DNA of 64,000 bases from Bombus terrestris (lineage: Eukaryota; Arthropoda; Insecta; Hymenoptera; Apidae): contig NC_063271.1 in the NCBI RefSeq assembly GCF_910591885.1, positions 18,615,334 through 18,679,333 of the forward strand, written 5' to 3'. The stretch's first letter is position 1, and each line of letters opens with the position of its first letter. The notes under the pieces were generated by a model. It was given only the letters and a program-made list of their open reading frames with translations, did not search any database and was not told where the DNA came from. Made by a program: the position numbers and the translations under genes. Below are positions 1 to 14,600 of this stretch, piece by piece.

Positions 1-3000
1 AAGAATTTTTTATTTTAAACTGTTCGGTCTATCTATCGATGTTCTAAAAGAAAAGGTTTCTTACACAGTGAATAAATTCTCCATTGTATGGAACTTTTTC
101 TTTAAAGAAATTAGCAGGTAAATATACAAACTGCCAATATCATCTGGAGAAATCTGTATTTTTCATTTTGTAATTATTCGTGGAAGAAATCACTATCTAT
201 CTTTGGATGGTCCAAGGTTAGCCCTTTAACGCGAAGTCTAATCTATTGCGAAAAGACATCGATGTGTCAGATAGCGTAGCAGCTGGCTGTGTACCAATCG
301 ACTCATTCCTCTTAGGCAGCATCCAGCGCGTTAGCTTTGTTTGTTGCGGGTAGATTAAACGGCGAAGATGAGTTGAGTCGCAATGTAAATTGATTGTAAC
401 GTGTATAATGATCGCTAATACTAAAATTAGTGATGAGTAATACCGCTATTTTTTAATGAATTCGGAATACGTTCGAGTAACAAATGTAGTAGTTCCCGAA
501 CACGTGATCAGATTTTTCCACAGTTAAGGTTCTGTGGAGTCAGCCCTATACTTTGTTTTGATGAATCAGCACGAACAGCAGGGAGCGATGTTGAAGCCTG
601 GCGTAATCCGTCGATGACAAATTAAAGGGGTAATCTCGCGTGCTCGATTAAACATTTATCACTAAAAATCTCAATTTTGATATTCGCGATTAGGTGTTTG
701 TGGAGATGCCACGATTGGATCGCTAATATTTTTTCTATAACGATAAATTCAAGAGTCAGCTTTAATCATTTTATTGAGAGAATCTTAGAAATTCGTTGAT
801 AATGCCTTTTAAAATAGAAAGATAAAAATTTTAATTTCCATTAGCGAATAATTTAATCACTACTAGAAACTGTCCTTGTGATTCGTTGCCGATGGATTCG
901 AGAGTCCCGAATGTCGTTCGTTTGTCTTTTATATCTCATTCGTTTTTGGTGCGGGTCATCGAAAAAAGTTTGATTAAATCTCCGATTCCCACAGCTAGAT
1001 ACCTCTGCTATCTTTTATTTATTCTACGACATAAGCAAACTGATATTATATAGATTTTTATGCATTCCAGTAATTAATTTAATAACCACTTCAATATTTT
1101 CATTCGTAATACCATCGACAGCGAATTTGATTTCGTTCGTTTTATAAAATTTTAATGTCGAATAAAAATGGAGAAGAAAGAAATATTAATCGAGAATGAA
1201 ATACAACCAAAGAGTGAAGAGCATTCTGTTTAAAGAATTTCATACAGTTTATATCAGAGCCATGATACAATTTACGATTTACTAAAAAATCCAGAAACTA
1301 TACATGTAAATGAAAAAGTACGGACCGACTTGAAGCAGTAACTTCTTATAGAATCTCTGCTATTTTAAGAGAAGTTTCGAATTCTTTCCCGATTGCACGT
1401 AAATAGTTAGATCATATTTATTAACCCTATCAAGTATAAAAAGACTTATTTACATTTTTCATAAAATATTCTTATCTTTATCCGAATTTTATACAAAAAT
1501 AATATTCTGCTAAATTACGAAAAGTTACCTTTACGGATGAAGAGAGATTCAATCGTTAATCAAATTTATTTCGCATTATTTTCATAATTTGCGAAAGCAA
1601 GCGCAGGTACTAAACTGATAAATGTACAGAGAAATCGTTATGATTCGGCCTGGGATTGGATGATGGAAGAGGTGCAATGAAATTTGTAAAAACATGATTT
1701 CCAACTGGAAAAAAGCCGAAATATAGAATTTGCGAACGAAAAATTGCATAGTCAAAGTTAGATCAATTTAACAGGTGCATGAATAAAAAAAATTCAAACT
1801 ATTCGCTTGTGAAAAATTCGTATTCCCACGAGATTACGCAACCGTCCAACAGAATGGAAACTGCATAAATATATTTAAACCATACCGATAATATTATAAT
1901 ATTAACTTAGTTTTATATTACAATAATATAATATCAATCGAATGTTGTAACTATTACACGTTTTAACGTTAAATAATGGAGCGTTAGATCGTATTATTCT
2001 TCGATCGAAGGAATTCCAAAATAGTTACAATTAAAGAATCGGTAAGATTTTCTACGGATTATATCTGCAGAAGAAAACATCCTATCGAGTGTTCTAAAAA
2101 TTGAGACTTTAGTATTTGTTTGCTTGGTAGACATTAAAAATACTTATACTTTAAAATGACTTCTGCTTGTTTTCAATTCCGCAGTTGCTTGGAACTTCTG
2201 TGGCTGTGGATTTTATCACGAAGAGAGTGAGTTATAGATTCTATTCGAAGCCAAGCAAATATCTCTTCAAATTCTTCGATCCTAGATGGAACTTGATAGT
2301 AATAGTTATGATACACGAATAACTACAGAATGTAAATAAACAATTACGTCATTTACCTAGAGCAAGTATTAAATTGCATTTCAAATGTGAAGTAAAGAAA
2401 CGATGAGATAAGAGTAAGCATTTTCGCGTTATGAGATACATTTTTAATTAAAACATAATACGCGTAATAACGTATTTCACGTTTTAATTATCGCCTCTAG
2501 ACGTTATCCGAAAGAAAAAAATAAAAATGTATATTGATTACTTTGAATGTGTCTACGATGTGAATCAGAATTGAACAAAATTTGCCTTTGCTTAGTTTTA
2601 TCTTCAAGAGGTTAATAGGAAACAGACATTTAGGTTTATTCGAAACACAAAAGTACGTTCTGCAGAATTCTAAAATGCAATAAAATTTTGTTTCCCTGAT
2701 TTGGTACTATAGAGATAAAAAAAAAAAAAAAAAATGGTATTTATATTTCTTGTTTCGTCCCTTTTCTCCGTCGTACAATAGCGATTTATGCTCGTGCGAG
2801 CGAAAATAAATCATAATAGAAAAAAAAAAAAAAAAAAAAATTGCAGACACAGAGTATAAAAATGTGTAGAGTTAACATCAATGTATATCCTTCAAGCATA
2901 CATTAAAGCTAACACTGAAAGGCATAAAACTGTCTATACTTGTTAATATATGATAGACCTTAGCGATTCGGCCAGTAAAATATACTAGATATTTAAACCT

Positions 3001-6000
3001 CGTCTATCTTAAACGGTTCGAGACATTTATTTGTGTTATTTATTTCTTCGCTCCTGGACTTCGTTAAATATATAATACATTCTTGTTAGTTATGTTAAAT
3101 TCGCTGTATCGTCAATTACAAAAATGTTCCACGACCCGGCGAAATATGCCGTTCCGCGGGAAGCGACTGAAACTGTAAATTTGTTCAAGAACGTAACGAT
3201 ATAAATTAAATAACGCATGCGAAATATCAGGTCTTGAAATACCACGCCTTATGTGTGGCCGGTTGTGTATTCTATTTGGAAGCTGCAAGTAATTATGTTT
3301 AATAACTTCCTTTAGACATTATCCCATCATACTAATCATATTTTCTATGTACTCTATGCCAATAACGGAGCGATGGCTCATTTGTATGGGAAACACGCTT
3401 CTCTTACGCTACGTGAATAATTATTTCGTTGGGGAAAAAAATGTCACCTTTTAAGTAAGCAAAAGAAAATTCTGAAACTTTCATGCATGCTCTGAAAATA
3501 TAAAATGATGGAAATCCTTTCAAGGAAGGAAGAGAGAGTAGAAATAAAATGAAATTTATCGCGTTATGCAAACTATCTGAAACGAAATTTCGACAAACGT
3601 TTCTTTTCGATTAAACCCTTCACGTATCATAAACGATGAACGTAAAAAAATATCGTTAACTACGTTAACCGTAAAACTAGGTCAATTAGATGAAAAAAAA
3701 AAGTTCACTCTTAAATTTCTTTCCTGAATTTTTATCTGTATCGAAAAAAGTTTCGAACATTTGAGTTAACGAACGCCTGTATAATGTAGTAGAAAGATAA
3801 ATATTAAAATATTTCGGAACTTTTGTACATTTTTTGAAAGCCTATAAAAATAAAAAAGTCAGAGACGAGGTTAAGCGATCCAGTTTGCCCACAGAGTATA
3901 AAAAAATATGTCTGCCTGCGAAGGATTTAAAAACAAACGTAGCAAATACATAAACTCAAATGTAGGTATATGTGCACGAGATAAAATGTTTTCAAAATGA
4001 ATGAAATTGCAAGCTTCCAGAATTTCGCATGCATCGGGTCACCTTTCTCTCGTTTTTATTTTTTGGGAACGGGACAGTTAATGCTTCCAGAATCAATAAC
4101 ATTATATCTGCAACGTTCGTATTTGCCAATTTCCGTTTTCTTTTTCTACCTTTTCGTCGTTTTCACCAAGCGTGCGCATGAATATATATACACATATATA
4201 TTAAACCGAAGCTTGCCTTAATATTTCGTGTCTTTCTTCTTTTACTGCAATCTTAACGACACTTTGTCCGTTTTTCTTTCTTTCTTCAAATATTACAAAA
4301 ATTACAACATAAAATACGAAAGCCATGTTTAACATACATTGCATACTATAGAAATTTAATTTTCATCGAGTTATGACAAGAACGAGATGTGTATTTCGAG
4401 GAAAAGAGGAATTAGTAGTAAAGAAATACGTAATGGGGTAACGAGACATTGAAATTTTACGAGGCAACCCTGAATCCTGAATTCAAATATGTGGCACCAT
4501 CTAGAGACACAATCGAGAATAAGTACAGTCGATAACGTAAGTTTGCGACAGTATTGCAGACATCTACGTTATCCACTACCCTATAGAATCTTAACCATGA
4601 TGGCGTTGCAAGAAAATGGACCAGGTATCGATTAAGTACCTTGTTCTTTCCAAATAAGACCTTTTTAAGATATCGCAGATGCGCCAAGAATGAAATCGCT
4701 GGAATTACCTTCCACTCGATGTACATACGTTTGAACGGATATTCATCGAATACATTTACAAAAACAGGAGAAATTAATGAAAAATAAATTCATCAAGTAA
4801 TTAAAGTAAACGTATAGAAAAGTGTAAACAAAGAAAATCACATACTTCTAACCAATATAGCTATAAATAAAATATAATCGGCACTAGAAAAAGATATCTT
4901 TTTCTGTACTGAAAAGAGAGGTATCGTGAAAATATAAATAGGAAAGTATAATTTGTTATTGGTTAAGGAAATTAGGAAATAAAACAAAGAGAACTGGGTC
5001 GAGCCATAAAACCGAGGGTAATCGTTATTTTATTTTCGTTGTGGTTCCTCTCATTCTGTTTGTATACGACAAATAAGAATGACAAATAATAGTATCTATA
5101 AATCTAAATAATCCTTGCATTTAATAAATATAAAGAAACCATATGCAACTATAAATACTAAAAGAAAAGAAGTTTCGTTAAATTAGTATTTATTTCGTTT
5201 CATTCAAGTTCAAAGGGAATTTTTGCTAAAAGTACTGCTCGTAGCAAAGACTCGTTAGATCGGTCAAGTTACTCGAATCCAAGCTACGTAGAGTCAAGCT
5301 ATAAAACTACTAGGAATAAGGATAAATTGAAAATATATTTCAAGTTTAATAAACTAACAAGTTGATGCTAATAAAGTGGTCTCGAGTTGTTCGAATTCAG
5401 GTAACTCGACTAATCTGCATGAGGTTTAAAATAAAACAAAGTTAAGCATATCGAACATCCTACAGATACTAATCAATTTACTAAATATTGATAGACCGCG
5501 AATATTTATGCAAAAATAAATTGACATTAGGTGAACCTTCAGCGTTACTCAGTTTATTGCGTTTAACGAGTTTATAGTCGAGATTGGGAGTCGAGGCAAT
5601 AACGATGAGATAAGGATAAAAAGGAAAACGCACGAAAGAAAGAATGATTTTCGCGCAAGAGCGACAGGCAATTCGACAAGCTTTTAAAAGATAGTTTTCA
5701 CAATCTGAACTAAACGCGTAATCGGATCGAAACTCGGAGTCCCGTTTGTTCGACGGATGTACAAAGTGCAATGAAAGCGCTGCTTAAAATTACTTGTACG
5801 TCGTCTCAACAGGTAGGCCGATGGCGTACACTCTCCAAACTCCAAATCAGTTTCTGTGCGTCATCGCGTATGCCGGAAATCATGAAGTAATCGTGCGACT
5901 GTGACCAAGCTAGCGCTAAATACATCAGCTCGTAAAAAGCTTCGCACCTTGTGCACGCTACATTAGCGAGGATTCGCTGCGTCTCGTAATTATAAAATCA

Positions 6001-7757
6001 CCTAAAAATTTGTTATTCTTACATAAGCTTTGAAATTTTACACTAATGAAAAATTATGCTATGAAAGTTAAAAATTCCGTAAATTTTTCTGTAGAATTAA
6101 ATGTTCCACGAATTCTTTATTGGACAAATTAAATCAGTATAAAATATACATATACATCGGTGTCTAGATGATAAAAATGAATATTCTTTGACCACAGCGA
6201 ACGCAAATAAAGTAACCGTAAATTTCTCCTCGTGAATTCAGCTTTTAATTACCGAGTTAATGAAAAACAGGTAACAACGGTTGCCGAGGGTAAAGGATTC
6301 ATGAAATTAGTATCAATATCATACTAACGCGTTTCGTGTTGCTATCTTCCTTCAACACCATACTCTTTTTTTTTTTTAACAAGCGTTTACCGTTATACAG
6401 TTCAAGTCGTAAAAGCAATTTATGTTTAATCTACGCCTGAATTTTGAAAAATTTGCTTCGAGATAGGTGAAATAAATAATAGTATTAATACAAAGTTTCA
6501 ATCGTCTATATTTTTATCGTTTCTCTACATTTTACTTCTACATTCTATTGTTTGAATTAGACAAATCACTTTTACGGTTTCGTGCTATTTTCGTAGTACT
6601 ACTTTTCGTGTTCTTCCGAATCGAATCGACCTGTAAATTAATTACAGTGCAATATAACGAGGAAGAAGAACAGGGGTGTAACACTTTGAAAATATTCCCT
6701 AAGCTGGTCGGAAATTCGCTGGAACTGGATATTTTTAAACTTTTGTCCTTTGGATGTTAAACACTGGTTTCATTGTGCTTCAACTTTGTTTCTCTATAAC
6801 GTTCGGAATTTTCACGTGTCACGCTTGTTCTAGCAAAATAAAAATTTCATCGACAAGTGTAAAAATAAGAAAAAAATTTCCTTGTTGTAACATTATGACA
6901 CTGAAAGATATTCAAACGGTCTTAACGATTACGCCTTAGGCTGAATTTAACAGGTACCTTTCATTTTAGGATATTCCATTTTATGTAAAGCGAGATAAAA
7001 ATTTTCCTGCTACCCCGTTATTGCTGCAAATTCTTCAATTAAAGAGACGAAACTTTATCAACTGAAAAGCGTAGCAATCATTCTCAATTTTCTCTACTGG
7101 GAACAACAGTTAAACGAATTTAATTTAGCATATGTAGTTCTCTACTTCCAACAAACTGTTCTTCAGAGTATCAAAACAGAAACGACCATCTACCCAGAGA
7201 AACGATACTTTCTTCTGACATTTTTTTTTTTTTTTATGGCTGTCAACATCAGCGAACATCAGCTCCCTATCGATATAACTTTTTCAGCGTTTCAATTTAT
7301 AAAAGATGAAGCGGTGTCTCGATCGTAAACGATATCGGTGGTCGCTGTCTTCGCAGATATTACCTGCGGTCGACAATGTTTCTCAGTTTCTTGCGGTACG
7401 ATGTGACAGGAAAAGCCGAGAAAGGAAAATGTGGAAACACGATAAAAGGAAGAAAAAGAGAGTAACTTTTGCTTGTTTTTACCTTCTGGTCGCGTGTAAA
7501 AGTTGGTTCCAGCATTGCACGTAGCTGTAATGGATCAATAGTGGCGAACACAGCGACCGGATGGGCTGAATATAGATACACGGAAGAAGTACAAGGTGAA
7601 GCATAATCATTTGTCGTTTCTACATTTTCCACCTGCGACCAAGCAGTCCGATTTGCTGCTCTTTCGTAATTCGCGTCTAACCGGTGGTTCTTAGTGACAT
7701 TTCAGCGATCCAACCAGGCAAAATTATACATTGCGCCAAGGAGATACGAACTTTTTA
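1..7757. other. AT-rich non-coding stretch, no certain gene
   Basis: No exon chain, RNA gene or protein family could be recognised on either strand. The stretch holds poly-A runs at about 2717-2734 and 2820-2840, a poly-T run near 7220, and a GC-elevated island at about 5780-5990 that is listed separately. The open frames present are short, AT-codon-driven and show no homology I recognise. If the candidate - strand exon ending at 17022 is real, this stretch may be intron or flank of that gene. Confidence 0.5.
5780..5990. other. GC-elevated island of unknown role
   Basis: This roughly 200-bp stretch is clearly less AT-rich than its surroundings. On the - strand one frame stays open for about 57 codons, from near 5990 down to a TGA near 5806, and contains the residues YLALAWSQSHDYFMISG, which loosely resemble a WD-repeat strand. 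No acceptor fits this frame cleanly: the best upstream AG (near 6003) would place an in-frame TGA at once. It could be an exon remnant or a conserved non-coding element. At this base composition an open frame of this length is not significant alone. Confidence 0.25.
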
Positions 7758-7759
7758 TA

Positions 7760-7840
7760 TTCGGTTGCCAACTAAGTGATTGAGGATTTTGTCATTAGGT
7801 GGTATCGACAAAATCCGTAATCATTTAGTTGCCAACCCAA
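7760..7840. mobile_element. 81-bp mariner-type MITE
   Basis: The element consists almost entirely of two imperfect terminal inverted repeats of about 32 bp. The left end begins TTCGGTTGCCAACTAAG and the right end, reverse complemented, begins TTGGGTTGGCAACTAAA. Both continue into GGATTTTGTC, with only about a dozen bases between the arms. TA dinucleotides flank both ends (7758-7759 and 7841-7842), the target duplication expected of Tc1/mariner. The TIR matches my memory of the mellifera-subfamily mariner ends of Hymenoptera. There is no coding capacity, so it would have moved only with a transposase supplied in trans. Confidence 0.85.
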
Positions 7841-7842
7841 TA

Positions 7843-10800
7843 GTTTCATGGGTTTTCCAGTAACATACGGCACGATCTATATTCGACCAAACGTTCATAC
7901 ATATTTAATGTTTGTTAATAAAAGGAAAAAAATGATAAATATTGAAATAATGTCGCTGAAAGTAAAAACAAGGCAGATAGAACGCAGATATATATATATT
8001 TATAATTATAGTGACTCATTTATAAAAAGTTATCAGGTTCAAATTGTATTTGCATAAAATTTTAAAAGGCAGAAGTCATCCGATTATGTCATTTCATTAT
8101 GAATATGAATTTTGAAATAACCGCGTATCAAAGTAAAATCTCGACCTATGATCAATTAATAAACTGCTTGGTAGATGAGAAATTTAAGGAATGCTGGGAG
8201 TAACGATGGTTATTCCCATGGTTAACAAAAGAATATAACTTGCATATTCTAATACGTTTTATATGACACGTAAAGATCGTGTGTGGTAAATGTTCAAAAA
8301 TATTTTCACCAATCATTATTCGGTTCATTATCAAAATTGAATTTTTTCGTGCTATATTGCTGACATTTCGCACTGTGCAATGTTGTTACTCTCGTTGTTC
8401 CCGACACGCTAGGTACGTATTTTCGAAATAAAATAAAAGAAGACAGAATGATCGTGGTAGTGAAATATCGATTACGTTGTCATGCTTCATTTGGAGTGTT
8501 GAAGGGTATCACGTTAAATGATTGAAATAAATCTCTTGAAATATTTGCTGTTATATGACACAGATGAGCTTGGAATTCGTTCCATTTAATTATTCGCGTT
8601 CGGTACTGTGAAAATATATTTTATCGCGATGATAATAAAGACAACAAAAGCTGCCTTAAATGTTTCCCCTTTATATTTCAAAATGTTATTTTATTATAAA
8701 AGCAGCAGTTAAAAGTAAGAATGAATGAAAGTTAATATACAGAATTTAATTATTCAATGTCTATAAGCCTTGTTTGTTACTATACTTTATTACCATATCG
8801 ATTTACCTAAATGTTGATGCGGTCGTTTTAGCAGAGCTACATATTTATTGCAGTATGTATCGAATTAATTGGATTTAAGAGAGTAAGTATAAGTCATAAT
8901 TATTCTGTGCAATTAGATTATGAAAAGATTAATTGATATACTGAAAGTTGTAGACCTAACGAGAAATTATATCTACAGAGACCGACGTGTTTTAATCATA
9001 CATTTTTGTAACTTAATCGCTGAATTTCTGAGAAACATACAAACTCATTTTTCTTGAAAAAGATAATTATTCTCTCGTGGATTCCTTATGAAAAGGCTTC
9101 GTGCATGAGTTTAGACACGCCCCGGAATATTTACACTGTCTATATTCATGTTTCTTTACTATAGACACATTACTTTTACGTCATGCAATTAGAAACATAA
9201 TATTTTCTCCCCGAGTACCGATAAAACCACGAATTACTTAAAAGGGAAGTTCGGCGATTCGAAAATTCAAACAAATTTGACGGTGCAGAAATGTAGTTCA
9301 TTCGATGTTAATAACGGAACAGTTTCCTTTCTGCTGAAAACGAGGTAAAACAAACCCCAAAGAAATCTTGTCTTTTCATATTATCCTGAATATTTAAGAA
9401 ATTATATGTGTACTAGAGATATAGAAAAACGTTACATTAAAAGTTGAAGTGTTCTTTATGATCTATATCGCGGATGTGAACAATTATCAAAAATGAATGT
9501 TTTCTCAAAAACTACCCCTTGTTTTATTTCGTGTTGTCACACGAATGGATACCGTTCGAACAGATCCTCCGAGTTGAAACAACGTGCAACGCTGCTCGTG
9601 AGCTCTTGTGTACCTATTGCAGCTCATATAAATTACTTATATTGATTAAATTATATTAACTACATTAAATTATAGACTTAATTTGTTCTGTCTTTCTTAT
9701 CCTGAAATATACCGGATATAAATAAATGTTACGGTTAACGGTAGCATTTTCTCGCTAATATCCAACTAACAATAAGTAAAGAGAATGAGTCGTGTCTAAA
9801 AATAAGTGAGATATCACGTACATATTGTGGATTTATTGTATCGCGTAAATAAAGGAGGGAGGGGGTGAAAAAAAATACACCAAGAGTTGAACTTTCGAAA
9901 GATTGTAGGTGGAAGTGGATTATGGGGAATTTCTTTTGAAAATTTTTCACATCCACGATATAGGAAATACAATTTTTTATTTAACTTTCTTCTGTATCTT
10001 ATAAAGTTTCTTAGATATTCGCGATAATATCAAAAATTAAGATTTCTTTATGGTATGGGGGCGGAGTTTTCATTCTTAAGATCGTTTTTGAGTAGGAAAA
10101 AAAATTAGTCCGTTATTAGCAGCACATAAATTACATTTATGAAAGGTTGCAAAATTTGTTAAGTTTTTAAGTTGCCGAACTTCACCTGTTAGTCTTATTT
10201 ATCTATTTATTATTTATTACATACAGAAAAACTGGCAATTTTCGAGAGCCTGCTACAAATTAATAACAGAAATAACCAATCACGAAAAGAAATACCTATT
10301 TGTTGTATGTTCCACGAAGACACATTTCTAATTCGACGTGTTATATTAATCGTTTAAAGTTTTTATGGAGCAGACGTGTTTGAAATTTTTACGATGATAT
10401 ACGCACGAGACCGCATATACATTGCATGTTTACCCAATAAACAACCTTGTAATGCAAGAGATAAAGCAGTCTTCCTCCACCATATCGCCTTCCCATTCAA
10501 GAAAAAGGTCAAGGTGGTAGATATAAATAATTATAAAAATAATTTATTGCAAGCTACCTGTTTTAACGGAACACGTGCAGCAAATGTTGGGTAAAGGACG
10601 ACACAGCTCGCCGTAACCAACAGCAATCGAACATTTAATCACGTTATTACGATAGCATCGTAACGATACTGTACGACCAAAAATCTTGATTCCGTTACGT
10701 TGCTTTAAAATTCACATGACGAATATTAGCGCACTAAGTAGAGCTACATAATGAGAGCTACAAAACAGATTTATCGCGGACTTCCTCAAATCCATCTTGG

Positions 10801-11637
10801 AAAATATCAAGACCGCAAAGATTATTATTATTCACCTAGTTTACTTCCCTTGTTTTCTTCTTCTATGAAAGAAAAGTATTCCTCTTTCCTCTAAACTGTT
10901 GTATTTCGATCGATGGTAGATACACCATATGTATTTCAATTATAAAATTAGAGATGAGAAACGAATTGCAATAGTTTTGCTTTCTATAAACTTAGCTAGA
11001 AATTTCCTGGTTTAGATATTCGAATATCTTTACGAGCCACTGCATGTTATTGGCAAAGAAATTATACAAACGGTTAGAAGCCGAATGATTAATTGGAAAC
11101 GCATTAGCAGTCTTCTGCAACATTTCCCAATTCTATCTTACATTCAGGATGAACTCACGCGAAAAGATATGCATTGTACTAGGTCGGGTGCATGGCATTT
11201 AGGTGCAACCATAGCACAATTTCTTTAGACACACGCGCGCACCCACGCACACACACACACACACACTCACTTAAAATTATCCGTTTTTAATTAGAGAGTT
11301 AGTTATACCTATTCACTCAGCGATTCTTCAATTAATGAGAACGAATAGGTTCCCTTCTTTTTCAGTGTGGTCGAGGGTGTGGTCTGTGTTCTTTGTATGC
11401 TTTATCTTTATCAGTCGAGATGCGGAGATTCATTCACTTCGTCGTCATCTTTAATATTGCCATTAGATATCGTAACTACCTCATTTTTTTTTTTTTTTTT
11501 TTTTGGTATCGTTACGGATAAAGAAGAAGAGCAGTGTAAACGATAGAAGTTTTGAAATTACCTAATACGTGTATTCTTAAACCAAGCTTTCTTTGGTGAC
11601 TATATTAAATTACAAACTTAAGTATAAAGTGAAAAAA

Positions 11638-11669
<32 letters not shown>

Positions 11670-14600
11670 GTAAATTCTATAGAATTCAAAAATTCAAAAA
11701 TTTTTATTTTAAAATTTATTTTTGTTTTGCTTTATCGGAAGTCATTTGCTGAATAGAATAGATCACGAGAGAAGAACGATTCTCGATTTTCCAGGTAAAA
11801 TTTGTAGTAGATTTGTTATTAACTGTTATCGTATTTAATTTAATTATTCCTAAAATAAACTCGATTTTCCAGAATCGATCGTCTGATTTACCCCAAGGAT
11901 TTACGTTATTACAATACATATATATAATGCTGTTCCCTCATCTGCCATGTAAAACTGGAAAAATGAAAGTAGTTTATAAAAATAGAATATGAAATATTCT
12001 AATAAGATTCGCAGAAGTATTCAAATACTTTTGCGAGCCACGTTACACGCATATAAAATACGTTCCAACTTTAATGATCGTGTTAAAATTACATTCGCGA
12101 ATCGCTGTGGACAATAGCCATAAAGAATATTGCATAAAAGATTAAAAAGTATAAACTTTCAATGGAAACAACAATGAAAATAAGGACTAGATAGGTAGAG
12201 CACCGTGCGAAATACTGCCAAGACAGTTGATCTATAGATTTGGTGAAGAGGATTGTGTAACCAGCAATCGCACAATATATCGTCACTTGGCTCGTTACCA
12301 TCTCTTCATTGCTTGCTCTTTTAAAATTCGCGAGATGCAAAGAACCGATTCTTGAAAGTTTCTCGCGATAATTACAATCGTTTTGATGCGAGACTGCGCT
12401 TGTCGCAGATTCGTATTTTTAATCATGCGTCGTTTTATAAATAGACTGCAGATGTTTACGCAAATTAGTATTTTTGTAAATGCTAAACTAGAGAAATGGA
12501 ACCACAACGCGGACATTTATTCCATGTGTTGAACATCATAACGAATAGATACTGCGCTTTTGATATTTTACGCAATACTTTTTATTTTATACAATTTTTG
12601 TCTATCATGTGTATTTCATTTAAACTTTTCACAAACCCATCGACATCCGCAGCCTATTCGCGAATATCTTTATTTTGCAAGAATTTCGTTAGTGATCAGT
12701 GAAAAGTAACAATTTAGTTGATCTTCCCGCAAAAAAATATTTATCTTGGGATTTTTATAATCTCTATTAATGTTTGTCAAATAAATTAGATTATTGAGAT
12801 ATGTGTAATTTTGTGTATTACACTAGATTAGCCGCGTGTAGTAGTGACACACATATATGAGTATGAGTGTGTAAGAGTATGTGCGTGCACAGCGTCTCGA
12901 AAAACAGATGAATGCAACTGTTCGGTTAGTAGTGTGGTATAGAAGATGGTGAGACAAAGAAAGTGCTGAGATGCGTGCAAATGTAATATATCGACGAATA
13001 TCTTGTAAATCACATATTAAATAAATCTGAAACTATTTTGATATCAATTCTAAGTGTAATCCATGTGTTCCTATACATTTATTTCGGCAATTAAGATCCA
13101 CAATTCTTAATATAGATATATGGCGAAATTTTTGGAACGAAAAGATATTTAACCGGTGAAAATATCTTTCTTCGTTGGAAGAAACTTTTCATCAGAAATA
13201 TCAAAATAAAAACAACGTGTAAGGTACGTAAATTCTCGTTATAATCAGTATGGGAACCTTTAATTTCATTAATCTTTGTAATAACTTGTTCCAACTTTTT
13301 AATTTGTAACTATTTGAAATATATTTAAATCAAATAATTAAGATTACGAAAGAAAGAGAAAGCAGTTAATGCTATAAAATGTTCAAACTCTGATATATTT
13401 CATGTCAGCTGCGGGAGTAAATGCATCTATATTCGATTCGCAAAATTAGCACACAATGAGGTCCAAATTTATTAAGTATTCTCCGTTCTTAGAACACCGT
13501 ACAGTACGTAGTTCCTCTTTTAGATACAGACCTAGACACTCTAAAGACAGTGCAATCGCAATAAATTGTTATTTATAGAGCAAAGAAATTCTTCGTTTCC
13601 GTAACTATTCTAATGCATCTTTTGACGCAATTTTAACGTCCAATAAAAACGCGATAACAAAATCATATGCAGCAAGTCCTTGAAACTTCCTGTCATAACC
13701 ACAATGTTAAAAAATAGAATTCAATGATCCTGTAAATTAAACAAGAAAAAGATTGTAAATGAAATGTTGCGTTAACGGAACCATAGCTGTCGTTGGCTTA
13801 ATAAATATACTTAATAAAGATGTCTATTTCAAGCTCTGTTCGTTTCTCAATTGATGATATCTATGATGATCTCACACGTGGGTAAATTTGGATACAAATG
13901 AAAAAAAATATGCAATGATACGCCTACACGTCAATATTCCATCTCGAGTGTTCTGTGTGAGTCATGTGCAAGTTTTTATTGTTTAATGCGTTCAGTTTCT
14001 GAAATTAGTTCTGCTACTAATTCATCAGCAAATCTCTACGCTTGCATAATAAACAGACTGCGGAAAAACTATGCGCAAGAAGCAATGAATAACGTTGTTA
14101 AAAGAGACACAATCCATCTTGCTTTATCAACTTTGATAATTATGATAAGTTTTTTATATAGAAGAAAAAACGTCATGACAGACAGTGGCTGGATATTTCT
14201 TAAATGTAATGGCCCATAAACCTATTATTATTAATACATATTTTTATAATTACTCCATTTTACAATACTACGTCGCTTAAAAGCTTTACAGGAATACACT
14301 GAAGAGACTACACTTAGGGATACGTGTAGGCTCTTGAATTAAGGATATTCAAGAAGCAATTCATTTTCAGAGTGAACAACGATCTGAAGATAATTTTTCC
14401 AAATACTCTGCATTTCTTGTATGCAATACTAATTAGATACTACACTCGACATGTGTCGAAGCATATCAATTTTGTTCGCTATATCCATCTGAATTATCGT
14501 TACAAATATTAATGCATGTTTCATATTTTTTCAAAGCTACTTTATTACTGCACCATCGGCGCTGTTTGAAGATTTGAGTAATCCCGTCTAAACGCAAACA

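Noticed and set aside
200..400. Short - strand frame starting MLPKRNESIGTQP
   Set aside because: Only 33 codons after the ATG, no acceptor or donor, and not distinct from chance in this GC-mixed patch.
3120..3190. - strand acceptor-like TTTCAG followed by a GC-rich open stretch
   Set aside because: No donor and no family resemblance; two frames are equally open.
6754..6939. Small + strand frame with signal-peptide-like N-terminus (MLNTGFIVLQLCFS...)
   Set aside because: AT-rich codon use, poor start context, no splice or promoter support; hydrophobic starts arise readily from T-rich DNA.
7306..7632. Overlapping 72- and 90-codon frames on both strands
   Set aside because: Local GC rise alone explains the lack of stops; no domain, no splice boundaries, and the two frames exclude each other.
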